A stretch of DNA of 64,000 bases from an uncultured Clostridium sp. (GTDB lineage: Bacteria > Bacillota > Clostridia > TANB77 > CAG-508). The stretch spans positions 31,536 to 95,535 of the forward strand of contig CANBHY010000002.1 of assembly GCA_947368535.1 (NCBI GenBank), written 5' to 3'. Under the pieces are notes generated by a model. The model was not told the origin of the DNA. It ran no database searches and saw only the letters and a list, made by a program, of their open reading frames with translations. Shown here one piece after another: positions 1 to 7,973 of the stretch. Within the stretch, counting starts at the first letter, position 1, and every line of letters begins with the position of its first letter. Both the position numbers and the translations under genes were made by a program.

Positions 1-118
1 CAGCACCATTTTCCTTACATAATTTTCTAAAAGGTAAATCTGTAATTCCTGCCATAGGAGCAAGTAATATATTATTATCTAATTCTACATTTCCGATTTT
101 CAATTTTTTTAAATACAT
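1..118 (-). CDS. dusB: tRNA-dihydrouridine synthase, N-terminal part only
   Basis: This is a gene start running off the left edge of the window; only about 39 codons are present. The translation begins [15 protein letters not shown] and continues with [16 protein letters not shown], the highly conserved FMN-binding N-terminus of DusB/Dus family enzymes, which reduce uridine to dihydrouridine in tRNA D-loops. The ATG at 118 follows a good AGGAG ribosome binding site. It lies downstream of rodA on the same strand, separated by a long palindrome. The family call is safe; the choice of dusB rather than another Dus paralogue is based on the usual Firmicute type. Confidence 0.85.
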   Translation of the reverse strand, partial: MYLKKLKIGNVELDNNILLAPMAGITDLPFRKLCKENGA

Positions 119-226
119 CAACTTTCTCCTTTCTATATTCTTTTCCGTCATCAGGGTGAAAATTATTGTTTTCTCCGCCAACAGGCTAAAAAAAGAATTA
201 TTATTTTTATAACACTCGTCATTAGG

Positions 227-345
227 TTAAGAAAAGAAGCGTTATATCACTAGGCAAAATTTTATTTTAAAACCGGAATGTACGAGTGTACCTGAGGATT
301 TTAAAATGGAATTTTAACGACGTGAAATGACGCTTATCTTCTTAA
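227..345. repeat. Long imperfect palindrome between rodA and dusB
   Basis: The outer arms at 227-250 and 322-345 are complementary at 20 of 24 positions. Inner arms at 256-274 and 296-315 also pair almost perfectly, and GTAC/GTAC forms the tip. The whole 119-base stretch can therefore fold into one long hairpin. It starts two bases after the rodA stop codon. It lacks the short stem and T-run of a simple intrinsic terminator. The remaining bases up to dusB contain several loose copies of a CRTCAYYAGG-like string. It could be a decayed miniature mobile element or a processed RNA structure. Confidence 0.6.
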
Positions 346-347
346 CG

Positions 348-1451
348 CTATTCAATAAATATAGCCTTCTGACGCCTAGCACTAACATTAAGCACAAGCC
401 CAATACAAATAAAATTAGTAAGTAATGAGCTACCACCATAACTAACAAAAGGCAAAGGAACACCAGTAATAGGTAATAGTCCCATAGTCATACCAATATT
501 TTCAAGCATATGGAAACATAAAATTCCTGCAATACCAATTGTAATATATGAACCGATATTATCTTTTGCAGTTTTGGCAATATATACAATTCTAGTAATT
601 AAAATAACATACGTAATAATAATCATACCTGCAAAAACAAATCCCATTTCTTCACCAATAGCTGAGAAAATAAAATCTGTGGTCTTAGGATGTAAGTACC
701 CTAATTGAGTCTGGTTTCCTTGAAGAACTCCCATACCTAAAATCTGGCCTGCACCAATAGCAAGTTTGGATTGAATTATATTATATCCTGCACCACGAGG
801 ATCGCTTTCTGGATGTAAATAAACCTCTATTCTAGAAAGAGCATGTGGTGGCAAATTCATATAAATTACAGGCACTAAAACTGCAATTATTGCTATAGCT
901 GCTATGATATACTTCTTGCTAATTCCTGAAACAAATAAAATAAAAATTGTAGCAAAAATATAACTACTCGCTGTTCCTAAATCAGGTTCAGCAACAATTA
1001 ATATAATTGGCACTCCCGCTATTAAAAGAACTGCAAATAATTTATAAAATTTGTTAATTTCTTTTCTATTTCGTGCTTGCAATAAATTAAGAGCATATGC
1101 CATAAATAAAATTGTAGCAATCTTCCCTAACTCAGAAGGTTGAAATGAAAAACCTGCTATATTAAACCAACTGCTAGCTCCATTAATTGCTTCTGTAAAT
1201 AAAACTAATATCAATAGAAAAACACATGCACCATAAAAAACTGGCGCTATTTTTAAAATCTTATCATAATCAATTACAAACGCCAAAATAAAAAATGGTA
1301 TACTTATAATAATCCATTGTATTTGTTTAAAAAACTCTTCATGCTCATAATTCTGACTAGTAGAAAAGAGTGCCACCATTCCGATTCCTAAAAGAATCAG
1401 TACACAAATAAGCACTCCCCAATCTAAATTCTTAAATAATTTTTTTCTCAT
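348..1451 (-). CDS. rodA: Rod-shape SEDS peptidoglycan glycosyltransferase RodA
   Basis: The 367-residue protein is a polytopic membrane protein of the FtsW/RodA/SpoVE (SEDS) family, which polymerises lipid II into glycan strands during side-wall growth together with a class B penicillin-binding protein (PBP2). Visible family motifs include FSTSQ near the first membrane segment, FQPSELGKIA, AEPDLGTA and the C-terminal PITGVPLPFVSYGGSS. Length is normal for RodA. It is the last gene of a minD-minE-rodA group on the minus strand, 30 bases after minE, with a GAGG ribosome binding site. In related Clostridia rodA closes the mre-min operon, which supports RodA rather than FtsW or SpoVE. Confidence 0.93.
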   Translation of the reverse strand: MRKKLFKNLDWGVLICVLILLGIGMVALFSTSQNYEHEEFFKQIQWIIISIPFFILAFVIDYDKILKIAPVFYGACVFLLILVLFTEAINGASSWFNIAGFSFQPSELGKIATILFMAYALNLLQARNRKEINKFYKLFAVLLIAGVPIILIVAEPDLGTASSYIFATIFILFVSGISKKYIIAAIAIIAVLVPVIYMNLPPHALSRIEVYLHPESDPRGAGYNIIQSKLAIGAGQILGMGVLQGNQTQLGYLHPKTTDFIFSAIGEEMGFVFAGMIIITYVILITRIVYIAKTAKDNIGSYITIGIAGILCFHMLENIGMTMGLLPITGVPLPFVSYGGSSLLTNFICIGLVLNVSARRQKAIFIE

Positions 1452-1481
1452 CTAAAACCTCATCATAAGTGTAGTTTTATA

Positions 1482-1991
1482 TTATTTATCATCATCTTCT
1501 TCATCGTCATCTTGTTCTTCCTCTTGCTCATCGTCTTCTGATTCGCCATTATCTTCTATTTTTTCGTTCTCTTCGCTTTCTTCAGACTCATCTTCTGCTA
1601 CATCTTTTGACTCTTCAGAATTTTCTTGCTCTGTCTCTTTTTCTTCTTGATTTTCCATTTCTTCTTGTTCTAATATTTTCTCAGCTTTAAGCTCATTTTT
1701 AATATTAACTATAGGAATATTAGCATATAAAGCTGGAGCTCCAGTAGTCCCATCTTCATTAGCTTTATTAGTTAATCTAACATCTATCTCTTTTTCATCA
1801 ACTTCTATATATTTTTTAATAACATCTATAATTTCTTGTTTCATTAAATCTAAAAAATCAGCAGATACATTAGCTCTATCTTGCATCAAAACTAAATGTA
1901 ATCTTTCTTTAGCTGTATCTTTAGAACTTTCATCTGCAGTTGGTCCTTGTTTTAAAACCCTCTTAAAGAAAGTTGTTAATCCTTCAAACAT
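1482..1991 (-). CDS. minE: Cell division topological specificity factor MinE with a long acidic tail
   Basis: Residues 1-105 match MinE: an N-terminal MFEGLTTFFKR membrane-targeting and MinD-binding helix, then RLHLVLMQDRANVSADFL and a C-terminal dimerisation domain ending near VRLTNKANEDG. MinE stimulates the MinD ATPase and drives pole-to-pole patterning of the division inhibitor. Ordinary MinE is about 85-95 residues; this one has 169 because of a roughly 65-residue tail made almost entirely of Glu and Asp, ending EEQDDDEEDDDK. The tail is in frame with no sign of fusion to another domain. The gene sits 17 bases downstream of minD with a GGAGG ribosome binding site. Confidence 0.9.
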   Translation of the reverse strand: MFEGLTTFFKRVLKQGPTADESSKDTAKERLHLVLMQDRANVSADFLDLMKQEIIDVIKKYIEVDEKEIDVRLTNKANEDGTTGAPALYANIPIVNIKNELKAEKILEQEEMENQEEKETEQENSEESKDVAEDESEESEENEKIEDNGESEDDEQEEEQDDDEEDDDK

Positions 1992-2008
1992 TCTATTACC
2001 TCCAGTTT

Positions 2009-2803
2009 TTATTTTTTGCTAAATATTCTTTTAAACTTAGCAAAGAAACCAGTTTCTTTTCCTGGTACACTAACTTCTATATTTTCTCCTAAAATTCTTC
2101 TTGAAATTTCAATATATGCTTTTCCTGAAGGTGCTTTTTTATTTGAAATAACAGGTTCACCTTTATTTGTTTGTGTAATAATAAATTCATCATCTGGAAC
2201 AACACCGATAAGATCAATTGAAAGTAAATCAACTATATCATCAACATCCATCATCTCACCTTTTTTTACCATTCCTGGACGTAATCTATTAACAATTAAT
2301 TCTGGATTTTTAATATCAGATGATTCTAATAATCCTATAATTCTATCAGCATCCCTAATAGCTGAAATTTCTGCAGTAGTAACAACAATTGCTCTATCTG
2401 CGCCAACAATCGCATTTTTAAATCCTTGTTCTATACCTGCAGGACAATCTATTAAAATATAATCAAATTCTTCTTTTAATTTTACAACTAACTCTTTCAT
2501 TTGCTCTTCATTTATAGCTGTTTTATCTCTAGTTTGAGCAGCTGGAAGTAAAAATAATTCTTTGAAACGTTTATCTTTAATTAAAGCTTGTCTTACTTTA
2601 CATTTTTCTTCTATAACATCAACTATATCGTAAACTATTCTATTTTCTAACCCCATAACAACATCTAGGTTTCTTAAACCAATATCAGTATCTACTAAAG
2701 CAACTTTTTTCCCTGCTAAAGCTAATGCTGATCCTAAATTAGCTGTAGTTGTAGTCTTTCCAACTCCACCTTTCCCAGATGTTATAACTATAACTTCTCC
2801 CAT
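2009..2803 (-). CDS. minD: Septum site-determining ATPase MinD
   Basis: MinD is a ParA/MRP-family ATPase that binds the membrane as an ATP dimer and recruits MinC. The deviant Walker A motif SGKGGVGKTT starts at residue 8, followed by the family motifs VDTDIGLRNLDVVMGLE and DCPAGIE. The C-terminus KETGFFAKFKRIFSKK is the usual amphipathic membrane-targeting helix. The frame is open up to 2833, but the ATG at 2803 is the likely start: it has a GGAGG five bases upstream and begins MGEVIVITSGKGG, as MinD proteins do. It heads minD-minE-rodA with its own promoter; minC is not adjacent but about 43 kb away at 45559. Confidence 0.95.
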   Translation of the reverse strand: MGEVIVITSGKGGVGKTTTTANLGSALALAGKKVALVDTDIGLRNLDVVMGLENRIVYDIVDVIEEKCKVRQALIKDKRFKELFLLPAAQTRDKTAINEEQMKELVVKLKEEFDYILIDCPAGIEQGFKNAIVGADRAIVVTTAEISAIRDADRIIGLLESSDIKNPELIVNRLRPGMVKKGEMMDVDDIVDLLSIDLIGVVPDDEFIITQTNKGEPVISNKKAPSGKAYIEISRRILGENIEVSVPGKETGFFAKFKRIFSKK

Positions 2804-2874
2804 AAAATCCTCCATTTCTATTCTTATTTTCAACTTAATTTCATGAGCAATATTTATCTCTTTTTTACTTTTAT

Positions 2875-2903
2875 ATCTTATATTTTTTTGAGTAAAAAGT
2901 CAA
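2875..2903 (-). promoter_or_regulatory. Predicted sigma-A promoter of minD-minE-rodA
   Basis: On the minus strand, TTGACT (2898-2903) is followed after 17 bases by TAAGAT (2875-2880), about 70 bases upstream of the minD start. Two direct TTGTAATATT repeats lie just upstream. It gives the detached min-rod group its own transcription start. Confidence 0.55.
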
Positions 2904-3051
2904 TGAATATTGTAATATTTTTGTAATATTTTATTTTTCTTATCTCCCTAATCAATTCCAGCTTTAGAAAAAAAATTACTTCATAATATAAGTTCCAAAT
3001 TTAACAAATTCTTTTCATAAAATAGTCTTTAAAAATATAAATTGATTATTA

Positions 3052-3080
3052 TTGATTATTATTATTTCTTCTTATATAAT
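3052..3080 (+). promoter_or_regulatory. Predicted sigma-A promoter of the 3119 gene
   Basis: TTGATT (3052-3057), a 17-base spacer, then a perfect TATAAT (3075-3080). An AAGGAGG ribosome binding site follows at 3105-3111, ahead of the ATG at 3119. It diverges from the minD promoter. Confidence 0.7.
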
Positions 3081-3118
3081 AGGTTCACAATAAACTTAAA
3101 TTATAAGGAGGAAAATTT

Positions 3119-3796
3119 ATGCGTAGAAAAAAGAAAATACTTTTAAACCTACTAAAAATAATAGTTGTTGTTGGTATTGCTGTCATAATATACTTTGCTT
3201 TCTTCAAGCAAAAGAAAAAAATTGACACTACAGATACAAAAAATCAAGCAGACAAACCTATAGAATTAGTACCAGTAAATGGAACACCAAAAGAAATAGA
3301 ACTTCCCGAAAACATCTACTCCGTAGATAATACAAGTTCTGAACAAACACCAGATACTAATAAAACTTATAAACCATCAACAGGAAATTCTGATAAATAT
3401 TTAATTTCAATATTAGCTAATAATGAAGTTACATTATTAATAGGAAATGACTCAGCTAAACTAATAACTGAAACTTCTCCACTTCAAATTGGCGCAGAAT
3501 ATACTGTTCAAGGAATCGAATCAGATTTAAAAGCAGCTTATTGCTTTAATGTAGCTGGATATGATTATCCTATTTTACTACTACTTTCTCAAAATGGTAC
3601 TGTTACATATGTTAATACTGAAGAAGGATATAAAACAGGTAACTTTGCCGTAACTGGAAGACTTTCTGGAATACCAGAAATAGAAAAAATATATGAAACT
3701 ACTGTAGAAGAAAACGGAGAATCTTATTCTTCAGCAATTTTAGTTGGAACAGACGGCCAAGGATATGAATTCACATTAAATATGATAGGAAAATAA
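3119..3796 (+). CDS. Membrane-anchored protein of unknown function
   Basis: I do not recognise this 225-residue protein. It has a lysine/arginine-rich start (MRRKKK), one hydrophobic segment at about residues 8-29, and a remainder that should lie outside the cell. Residues 30-95 are a Thr/Ser/Asn/Pro-rich linker. Residues 95-225 look like a compact beta-rich domain, with strings such as KYLISILANNEVTLLIGND and GRLSGIPEIEKIYE. There are only two cysteines and no obvious catalytic motif. It is monocistronic, between divergent minD and the por operon. An exported, N-terminally anchored lipid- or wall-facing protein is the most that can be said. Confidence 0.85.
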   Translation: MRRKKKILLNLLKIIVVVGIAVIIYFAFFKQKKKIDTTDTKNQADKPIELVPVNGTPKEIELPENIYSVDNTSSEQTPDTNKTYKPSTGNSDKYLISILANNEVTLLIGNDSAKLITETSPLQIGAEYTVQGIESDLKAAYCFNVAGYDYPILLLLSQNGTVTYVNTEEGYKTGNFAVTGRLSGIPEIEKIYETTVEENGESYSSAILVGTDGQGYEFTLNMIGK

Positions 3797-3809
3797 CTTA
3801 TAAGAACAA

Positions 3810-3846
3810 TTGTCAATGTTTCACACTAATCTATAAAACATTGGCA
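3810..3846 (+). promoter_or_regulatory. por promoter overlapped by a palindrome (candidate operator)
   Basis: TTGTCA (3810-3815) and TATAAA (3832-3837) are 16 bases apart. An inverted repeat covers the promoter: TGTCAATGTTT at 3811-3821 and AAACATTGGCA at 3836-3846, complementary at 10 of 11 positions with a 14-base centre. No T-run follows, so a protein-binding site is more likely than a terminator. Confidence 0.5.
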
Positions 3847-3890
3847 AAAGCTTTATATATATTTCATTTTATAAAAGGAGGAATACTAAA

Positions 3891-4472
3891 ATGGAGAACT
3901 TAATTGAAATCAGATGGCATGGTAGAGGCGGTCAAGGTGCTAAAACGGCTTCACTTCTACTTGCTGACGCAGCTTTCAATACTGGTAAATATATTCAAGG
4001 TTTCCCTGAATATGGACCAGAAAGAATGGGAGCACCAATCACAGCTTATAATAGAATAAGCAATACTCCAATAACAATACATAGTAACATTTATGAACCA
4101 GATTATGTTGTTGTAGTTGATGATACTCTATTAGAAACTGTAGACGTTGCAGCTGGGCTTAAATCAACAGGTGCAATTGTAATCAATACTACAAAAGATA
4201 ATGACTATCTAAAAAAAGTCTTAAAAAATTACAATGGTGAAATCTACAAAATTGATGCAAGACAAATATCTACAGACGCACTAGGAAAATATTTTCCTAA
4301 TACTCCTATGCTTGCAGCAATAGTAAAAGTAAGTAAAATTATGACTGATGAAGAATTCTTAAATGATATGATAGGATCATTTAAACATAAATTTGCTAAA
4401 AAGCCTGAAGTAATCGAAGGAAACATGAAAGCTTTAGAAATGGCTTTAAAACAAATTGAAAAAGTAAATTAA
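3891..4472 (+). CDS. porC: 2-oxoacid:ferredoxin oxidoreductase, gamma subunit
   Basis: The 193-residue protein is the gamma subunit of the archaeal-type four-subunit pyruvate or 2-ketoisovalerate ferredoxin oxidoreductases. The signature EIRWHGRGGQGAKTAS is at the N-terminus, followed by QGFPEYGPERMGAPITAYNRIS. The enzyme oxidatively decarboxylates a 2-oxoacid to acyl-CoA and reduces ferredoxin. It is the first gene of a four-gene operon in the order gamma-delta-alpha-beta, with an AAAGGAGG ribosome binding site. Most gut Clostridia use a single-chain pyruvate:ferredoxin oxidoreductase, so the four-subunit form could serve pyruvate or branched-chain 2-oxoacids. Sequence reading alone does not settle the substrate. 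Confidence 0.9.
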   Translation: MENLIEIRWHGRGGQGAKTASLLLADAAFNTGKYIQGFPEYGPERMGAPITAYNRISNTPITIHSNIYEPDYVVVVDDTLLETVDVAAGLKSTGAIVINTTKDNDYLKKVLKNYNGEIYKIDARQISTDALGKYFPNTPMLAAIVKVSKIMTDEEFLNDMIGSFKHKFAKKPEVIEGNMKALEMALKQIEKVN

Positions 4473-4485
4473 AAGGAGGCTTAAT

Positions 4486-4785
4486 ATGTCAAAAACAGAA
4501 GAAACACTAAATCCAAAAACACCATATCAAGACCTAACAATTGGTGGAAACATATATACTGCAGGAAATGCTAAAGAATTTAAAACTGGTGATTGGCGTA
4601 GTCAAAAACCTGTATGGATATCAGAAAAATGTAAACAATGCGGTCTATGCTGGCCAGTATGTCCAGATGACGCAATACCAGTAACAAAAGATAAAAAAAG
4701 AACAGATTTCAATTATGATGCTTGTAAAGGATGCATGGTATGTGCAAAAGTATGTCCTTTCAAAGCAATAGAAAAGGAGGTTTAA
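4486..4785 (+). CDS. porD: 2-oxoacid:ferredoxin oxidoreductase, delta (ferredoxin-like) subunit
   Basis: This 99-residue protein carries two 4Fe-4S cluster motifs, CKQCGLCWPVCPDDA and CKGCMVCAKVCPFKA. Together they form a bacterial-type 2[4Fe-4S] ferredoxin domain that passes electrons out of the alpha/beta catalytic core. The N-terminal 45 residues are the usual delta-subunit extension, containing the segment ending DWRSQKPVW. It starts 13 bases after porC with AAGGAGG and is followed one base later by porA, as expected for coordinated subunit synthesis. Confidence 0.93.
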   Translation: MSKTEETLNPKTPYQDLTIGGNIYTAGNAKEFKTGDWRSQKPVWISEKCKQCGLCWPVCPDDAIPVTKDKKRTDFNYDACKGCMVCAKVCPFKAIEKEV

Positions 4786-4786
4786 T

Positions 4787-5968
4787 ATGGGAATTCGTGA
4801 AAGATTAAGTGGAAACGAAGCTGTAGCAACAGCTATGAAACAAATAAACCCAGACGTAGTAGCAGCCTTCCCTATCACTCCATCAACAGAAATACCTCAA
4901 TACTTCTCTACTTTCGTAAGTAACGGTCAAGTAGATACAAACTTCGTAGCTGTTGAAAGTGAACATAGTGCAATGAGCGCTTGTATAGGCTCAGAATCAG
5001 CTGGAGCTAGAACAATGACAGCTACATCAGCAAACGGTTTATCATTAATGTGGGAAATGATTTATATAGCATCAAGTTTAAGATTACCAATAGTAATGTC
5101 ACTTGTAAACAGAGCTGTATCAGGACCTTTAAATATTCATAACGACCATTCAGATGCAATGGGAGCTCGTGACAGTGGTTGGATACAACTTTTCTCAGAA
5201 AACAATCAAGAAGCATATGATAACACAATAATGGCAAACAGAATTGCAGAACATAAAGATGTTCAGCTACCTTTAATGGTATGCCAAGATGGATTTATCA
5301 CTTCACACTCTATTGAAAATATAGAATTAATTGAAGATGACAAAGTAAAAAACTTTGTTGGAACATACAATCCAGAACATTATTTATTAGATAAAGAAAA
5401 TCCGATAGCTGTTGGTCCACTAGACCTACAAGCTTACCTATTCGAACATAAAACTCAACAAGCAATAGCTATGAAAAATGCTAAAAAAGTTATATTAGAA
5501 GTATCAGAAGAATTTGAAAAAATGACAGGAAGAAAATATGGACTATTTGAAGAATACAAATTAGATGATGCAGAATATGTAATAATATGTATGAACTCAA
5601 CTGCTGGAACAGCAAAAGCAACAGCAGATGAATTAAGAAATGAAGGAATTAAAGCTGGTGTACTTAAAGTTAGAGTATTCAGACCATTCCCTGGTGAAGA
5701 AATTGCTAAAGCAGTATCAAAAGCTAAAGCAATAGCTGTATTAGATAAAGCTGATTCATTAAATGGACAGGGTGGAGCTCTTTATGAAGATGTTGTATCA
5801 GGAATGTACAATGAAAAATTAAGCATACCAACAGTAAATTACGTATATGGTATCGGTGGTAGAGATACTACAACAAAAGATATAAGAACAGTTTATAATG
5901 ATTTAATGAAACTAGAAGACAAACCAGCAAACCCATATAGATATTTAGGATTAAGGGGGGATAAATAA
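4787..5968 (+). CDS. porA: 2-oxoacid:ferredoxin oxidoreductase, alpha subunit
   Basis: The 393-residue alpha subunit contributes part of the thiamine diphosphate site. The N-terminal domain has GNEAVATAMKQINPDV and AAFPITPSTEIPQYF, then EHSAMSACIGSESAGART, all typical of PorA/VorA. The C-terminal domain (from about residue 255) is the transketolase C-terminal-like segment with VLKVRVFRPFPGEEI and the motif VLDKADSLNGQGGALYEDV. Its stop codon overlaps the porB start by one base. The length matches alpha subunits of four-subunit pyruvate enzymes. Confidence 0.93.
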   Translation: MGIRERLSGNEAVATAMKQINPDVVAAFPITPSTEIPQYFSTFVSNGQVDTNFVAVESEHSAMSACIGSESAGARTMTATSANGLSLMWEMIYIASSLRLPIVMSLVNRAVSGPLNIHNDHSDAMGARDSGWIQLFSENNQEAYDNTIMANRIAEHKDVQLPLMVCQDGFITSHSIENIELIEDDKVKNFVGTYNPEHYLLDKENPIAVGPLDLQAYLFEHKTQQAIAMKNAKKVILEVSEEFEKMTGRKYGLFEEYKLDDAEYVIICMNSTAGTAKATADELRNEGIKAGVLKVRVFRPFPGEEIAKAVSKAKAIAVLDKADSLNGQGGALYEDVVSGMYNEKLSIPTVNYVYGIGGRDTTTKDIRTVYNDLMKLEDKPANPYRYLGLRGDK

Positions 5969-6924
5969 TGGCATACAATTTACAAGAAGTAATGGCAAAT
6001 AAACCTTCAAGACTAACATCAGGACACAGAATGTGCGCAGGATGTGGAGCACCTGGTGTAGCTAGAATGATACTAAGAGCCTTAAAACCAGAAGACCATG
6101 CTGTAATAGCAAATGCTACAGGATGTATGGAGGTTTCTACATTTATATATCCATATACAGCTTGGACAGATTCATTTATACATACAGCTTTTGAATGTGC
6201 TGGTGCTACTCTATCAGGGGCAGAAGCAGCATATCAATCAATGAAAAAACAAGGAAAATTACCACAAGATGTAGATACAAAATTTATCGCATTTGGTGGT
6301 GATGGTGGAACTTATGATATAGGACTTCAAAGTTTATCAGGAGCAATGGAAAGAGGTCATGACATGGTATATGTATGTTATGACAACGGTGCATACATGA
6401 ACACAGGTATACAGCGTTCATCTGCAACACCAAGATTTGCAGACACTACTACTTCTCCTGCTGGTTCAGTAGTTCCTGGAAAAATGCAAAACAGAAAAGA
6501 TTTAACAAAAATCATGGCAGAACATCATTTACCATATGTTGCTCAAACATTAGCAATGATGAACTTCAAAGATTTATATGAAAAATCAGAAAAAGCTATA
6601 TATACAGAAGGTCCAGCATTCTTAAATGTATTAGCTCCATGTCCACGTGGATGGGGATATAATACAGAAGATTTAATGCAAATAAATAAATTAGCTGCCG
6701 ACACATGTTATTGGCCTTTATATGAAGTTGTAGATGGTGTATATCATGTAACATACAAACCACCAAAGAAATTACCTATCGAAGAATTTTTACGTCCTCA
6801 AAAACGTTTTAAACACATGTTTAAACCAGGTAACGAATGGATGATTGAAGAATTCCAAAAAGAAGTTGATAGACGTTGGCAAGAATTATTAGACCTAGAA
6901 GAAATGACAAATAAAGCTGAATAA
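5968..6924 (+). CDS. porB: 2-oxoacid:ferredoxin oxidoreductase, beta subunit
   Basis: The 318-residue beta subunit binds thiamine diphosphate and an iron-sulfur cluster. GHRMCAGCGAPGVARM supplies the first cluster cysteines. AFGGDGGTYDIGLQSLSGAM is the thiamine-diphosphate GDG motif, and DNGAYMNTGIQRS is the metal-binding part. ATPRFADTTTSPAGS and the late motif LAPCPRGWGY are typical of pyruvate-type beta subunits. The start overlaps the porA stop and is preceded by a G-rich ribosome binding site. It is the last gene of the operon, closed by a strong terminator. Confidence 0.94.
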   Translation: MAYNLQEVMANKPSRLTSGHRMCAGCGAPGVARMILRALKPEDHAVIANATGCMEVSTFIYPYTAWTDSFIHTAFECAGATLSGAEAAYQSMKKQGKLPQDVDTKFIAFGGDGGTYDIGLQSLSGAMERGHDMVYVCYDNGAYMNTGIQRSSATPRFADTTTSPAGSVVPGKMQNRKDLTKIMAEHHLPYVAQTLAMMNFKDLYEKSEKAIYTEGPAFLNVLAPCPRGWGYNTEDLMQINKLAADTCYWPLYEVVDGVYHVTYKPPKKLPIEEFLRPQKRFKHMFKPGNEWMIEEFQKEVDRRWQELLDLEEMTNKAE

Positions 6925-6930
6925 GATAGA

Positions 6931-6961
6931 AAAAAGCATCTCAAAAAAGAGATGCTTTTTT
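6931..6961 (+). terminator. Intrinsic terminator of the por operon
   Basis: AAAAAGCATCTC and GAGATGCTTTTTT pair around an AAAAAA loop immediately after porB. The A- and T-runs on both sides mean it may also stop transcription arriving from the opposite direction. Confidence 0.9.
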
Positions 6962-6993
6962 GTTGTCAAAATAACGTCCTTTATTAACAACTT

Positions 6994-7944
6994 TTATTTA
7001 ATTTGATTATCTTTTTCTTTTTTCTTCTCCTCTACTCTTCTATCTAATTCAGCAATAGTGGGAACATCTACAAAAAATAAGGAACTAGTAGGTACCTCCT
7101 CTTCTATTAGATTCATTTCAATATTATGCATATCATATAAATCGCCATGCATATATGGTCTAACCTCTTCTACTCTAGAAATTTCTCCATTACTACCATA
7201 ATAATTATTTTTCTTATATTCTAATTTATCTCTATCAATCAAAACTGCTGTCCTTTTTGACTTAGAAGCAGTAGAATCCCATAATCTCTCTAATTTTTTT
7301 CTCAAAGCATCTCTAGTTTCTAGATTCATATTTTCAGTAGACTTATATAAATGTTCCATTGCCTTTTCTCTATCCCCTGTCAAAAAGTTTCCTCCATAAA
7401 TAAATGATAAAGTTTCAGGAGTATGAAACATGTAAAAACCAGTTGTTATACTACCTGCACAAATTCCTTTTTTCATTCCAAAACCAGTAGTAAAAACATA
7501 TTTAGAATTAGGATCAGTCTGAGATATTCCTTTATACAATAGCTCTCTGTCTTCATCAGAAAATAATGTACTCATCTTTCCATCTGATTTAATCTTTTCA
7601 GCAATCTTAGGTGTAGTAAAATGAACCACAACACCATGTTTTAATGCCTCTGCCATCTCTTCTTCTGTTAATTCTGTATCTGCTTCTAACAGTAATCCCA
7701 TAATTTCTATATCTGGATATTCGGAATTTGAAGAATCTGCATACATATAAGTATTTATAAACTTTTTACATTTTTCTTCATCTGGACAAATTTGAAAAAA
7801 TATCAAACTCAAATTAAATAATTTAGCAAAATATTTTTCTTTATCAACCTCAGGCTTTCCTTCTGCAATTTTTGCATACTGATTTAAAATAAAATCTGAA
7901 TTCATTAATTTAGAAATTTTTAATCCAATAATACTTTTATCCAT
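6994..7944 (-). CDS. Uncharacterised cytoplasmic protein with an HFTT motif
   Basis: I do not recognise the family of this 316-residue protein. There is no signal peptide or membrane segment. The centre (about residues 128-200) reads VVHFTTPKIAEKIKSDGKM, later TGFGMKKGICAGSITTGFYMFHTPE. A histidine in a YHFT-like strand followed by an IxxxGxL helix recalls the start of ADP-ribosyltransferase-fold proteins, but the other residues of that fold are not evident to me. The last 15 residues are lysine/glutamate-rich. It lies just downstream of topB and may be co-transcribed with it. The ATG at 7944 has GAGGG upstream. Confidence 0.8.
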   Translation of the reverse strand: MDKSIIGLKISKLMNSDFILNQYAKIAEGKPEVDKEKYFAKLFNLSLIFFQICPDEEKCKKFINTYMYADSSNSEYPDIEIMGLLLEADTELTEEEMAEALKHGVVVHFTTPKIAEKIKSDGKMSTLFSDEDRELLYKGISQTDPNSKYVFTTGFGMKKGICAGSITTGFYMFHTPETLSFIYGGNFLTGDREKAMEHLYKSTENMNLETRDALRKKLERLWDSTASKSKRTAVLIDRDKLEYKKNNYYGSNGEISRVEEVRPYMHGDLYDMHNIEMNLIEEEVPTSSLFFVDVPTIAELDRRVEEKKKEKDNQIK

Positions 7945-7973
7945 ATTATTAATTCCCTCTTTTGTATTATATT

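Noticed and set aside
2803..2833. Longer minD start at 2833
   Set aside because: It would add ten residues not typical of MinD, and the good GGAGG site lies downstream of it, serving the ATG at 2803.
3841..3865. TTGGCA with TATATT as a second por promoter
   Set aside because: The spacing is only 11 bases, too short for sigma-A recognition.
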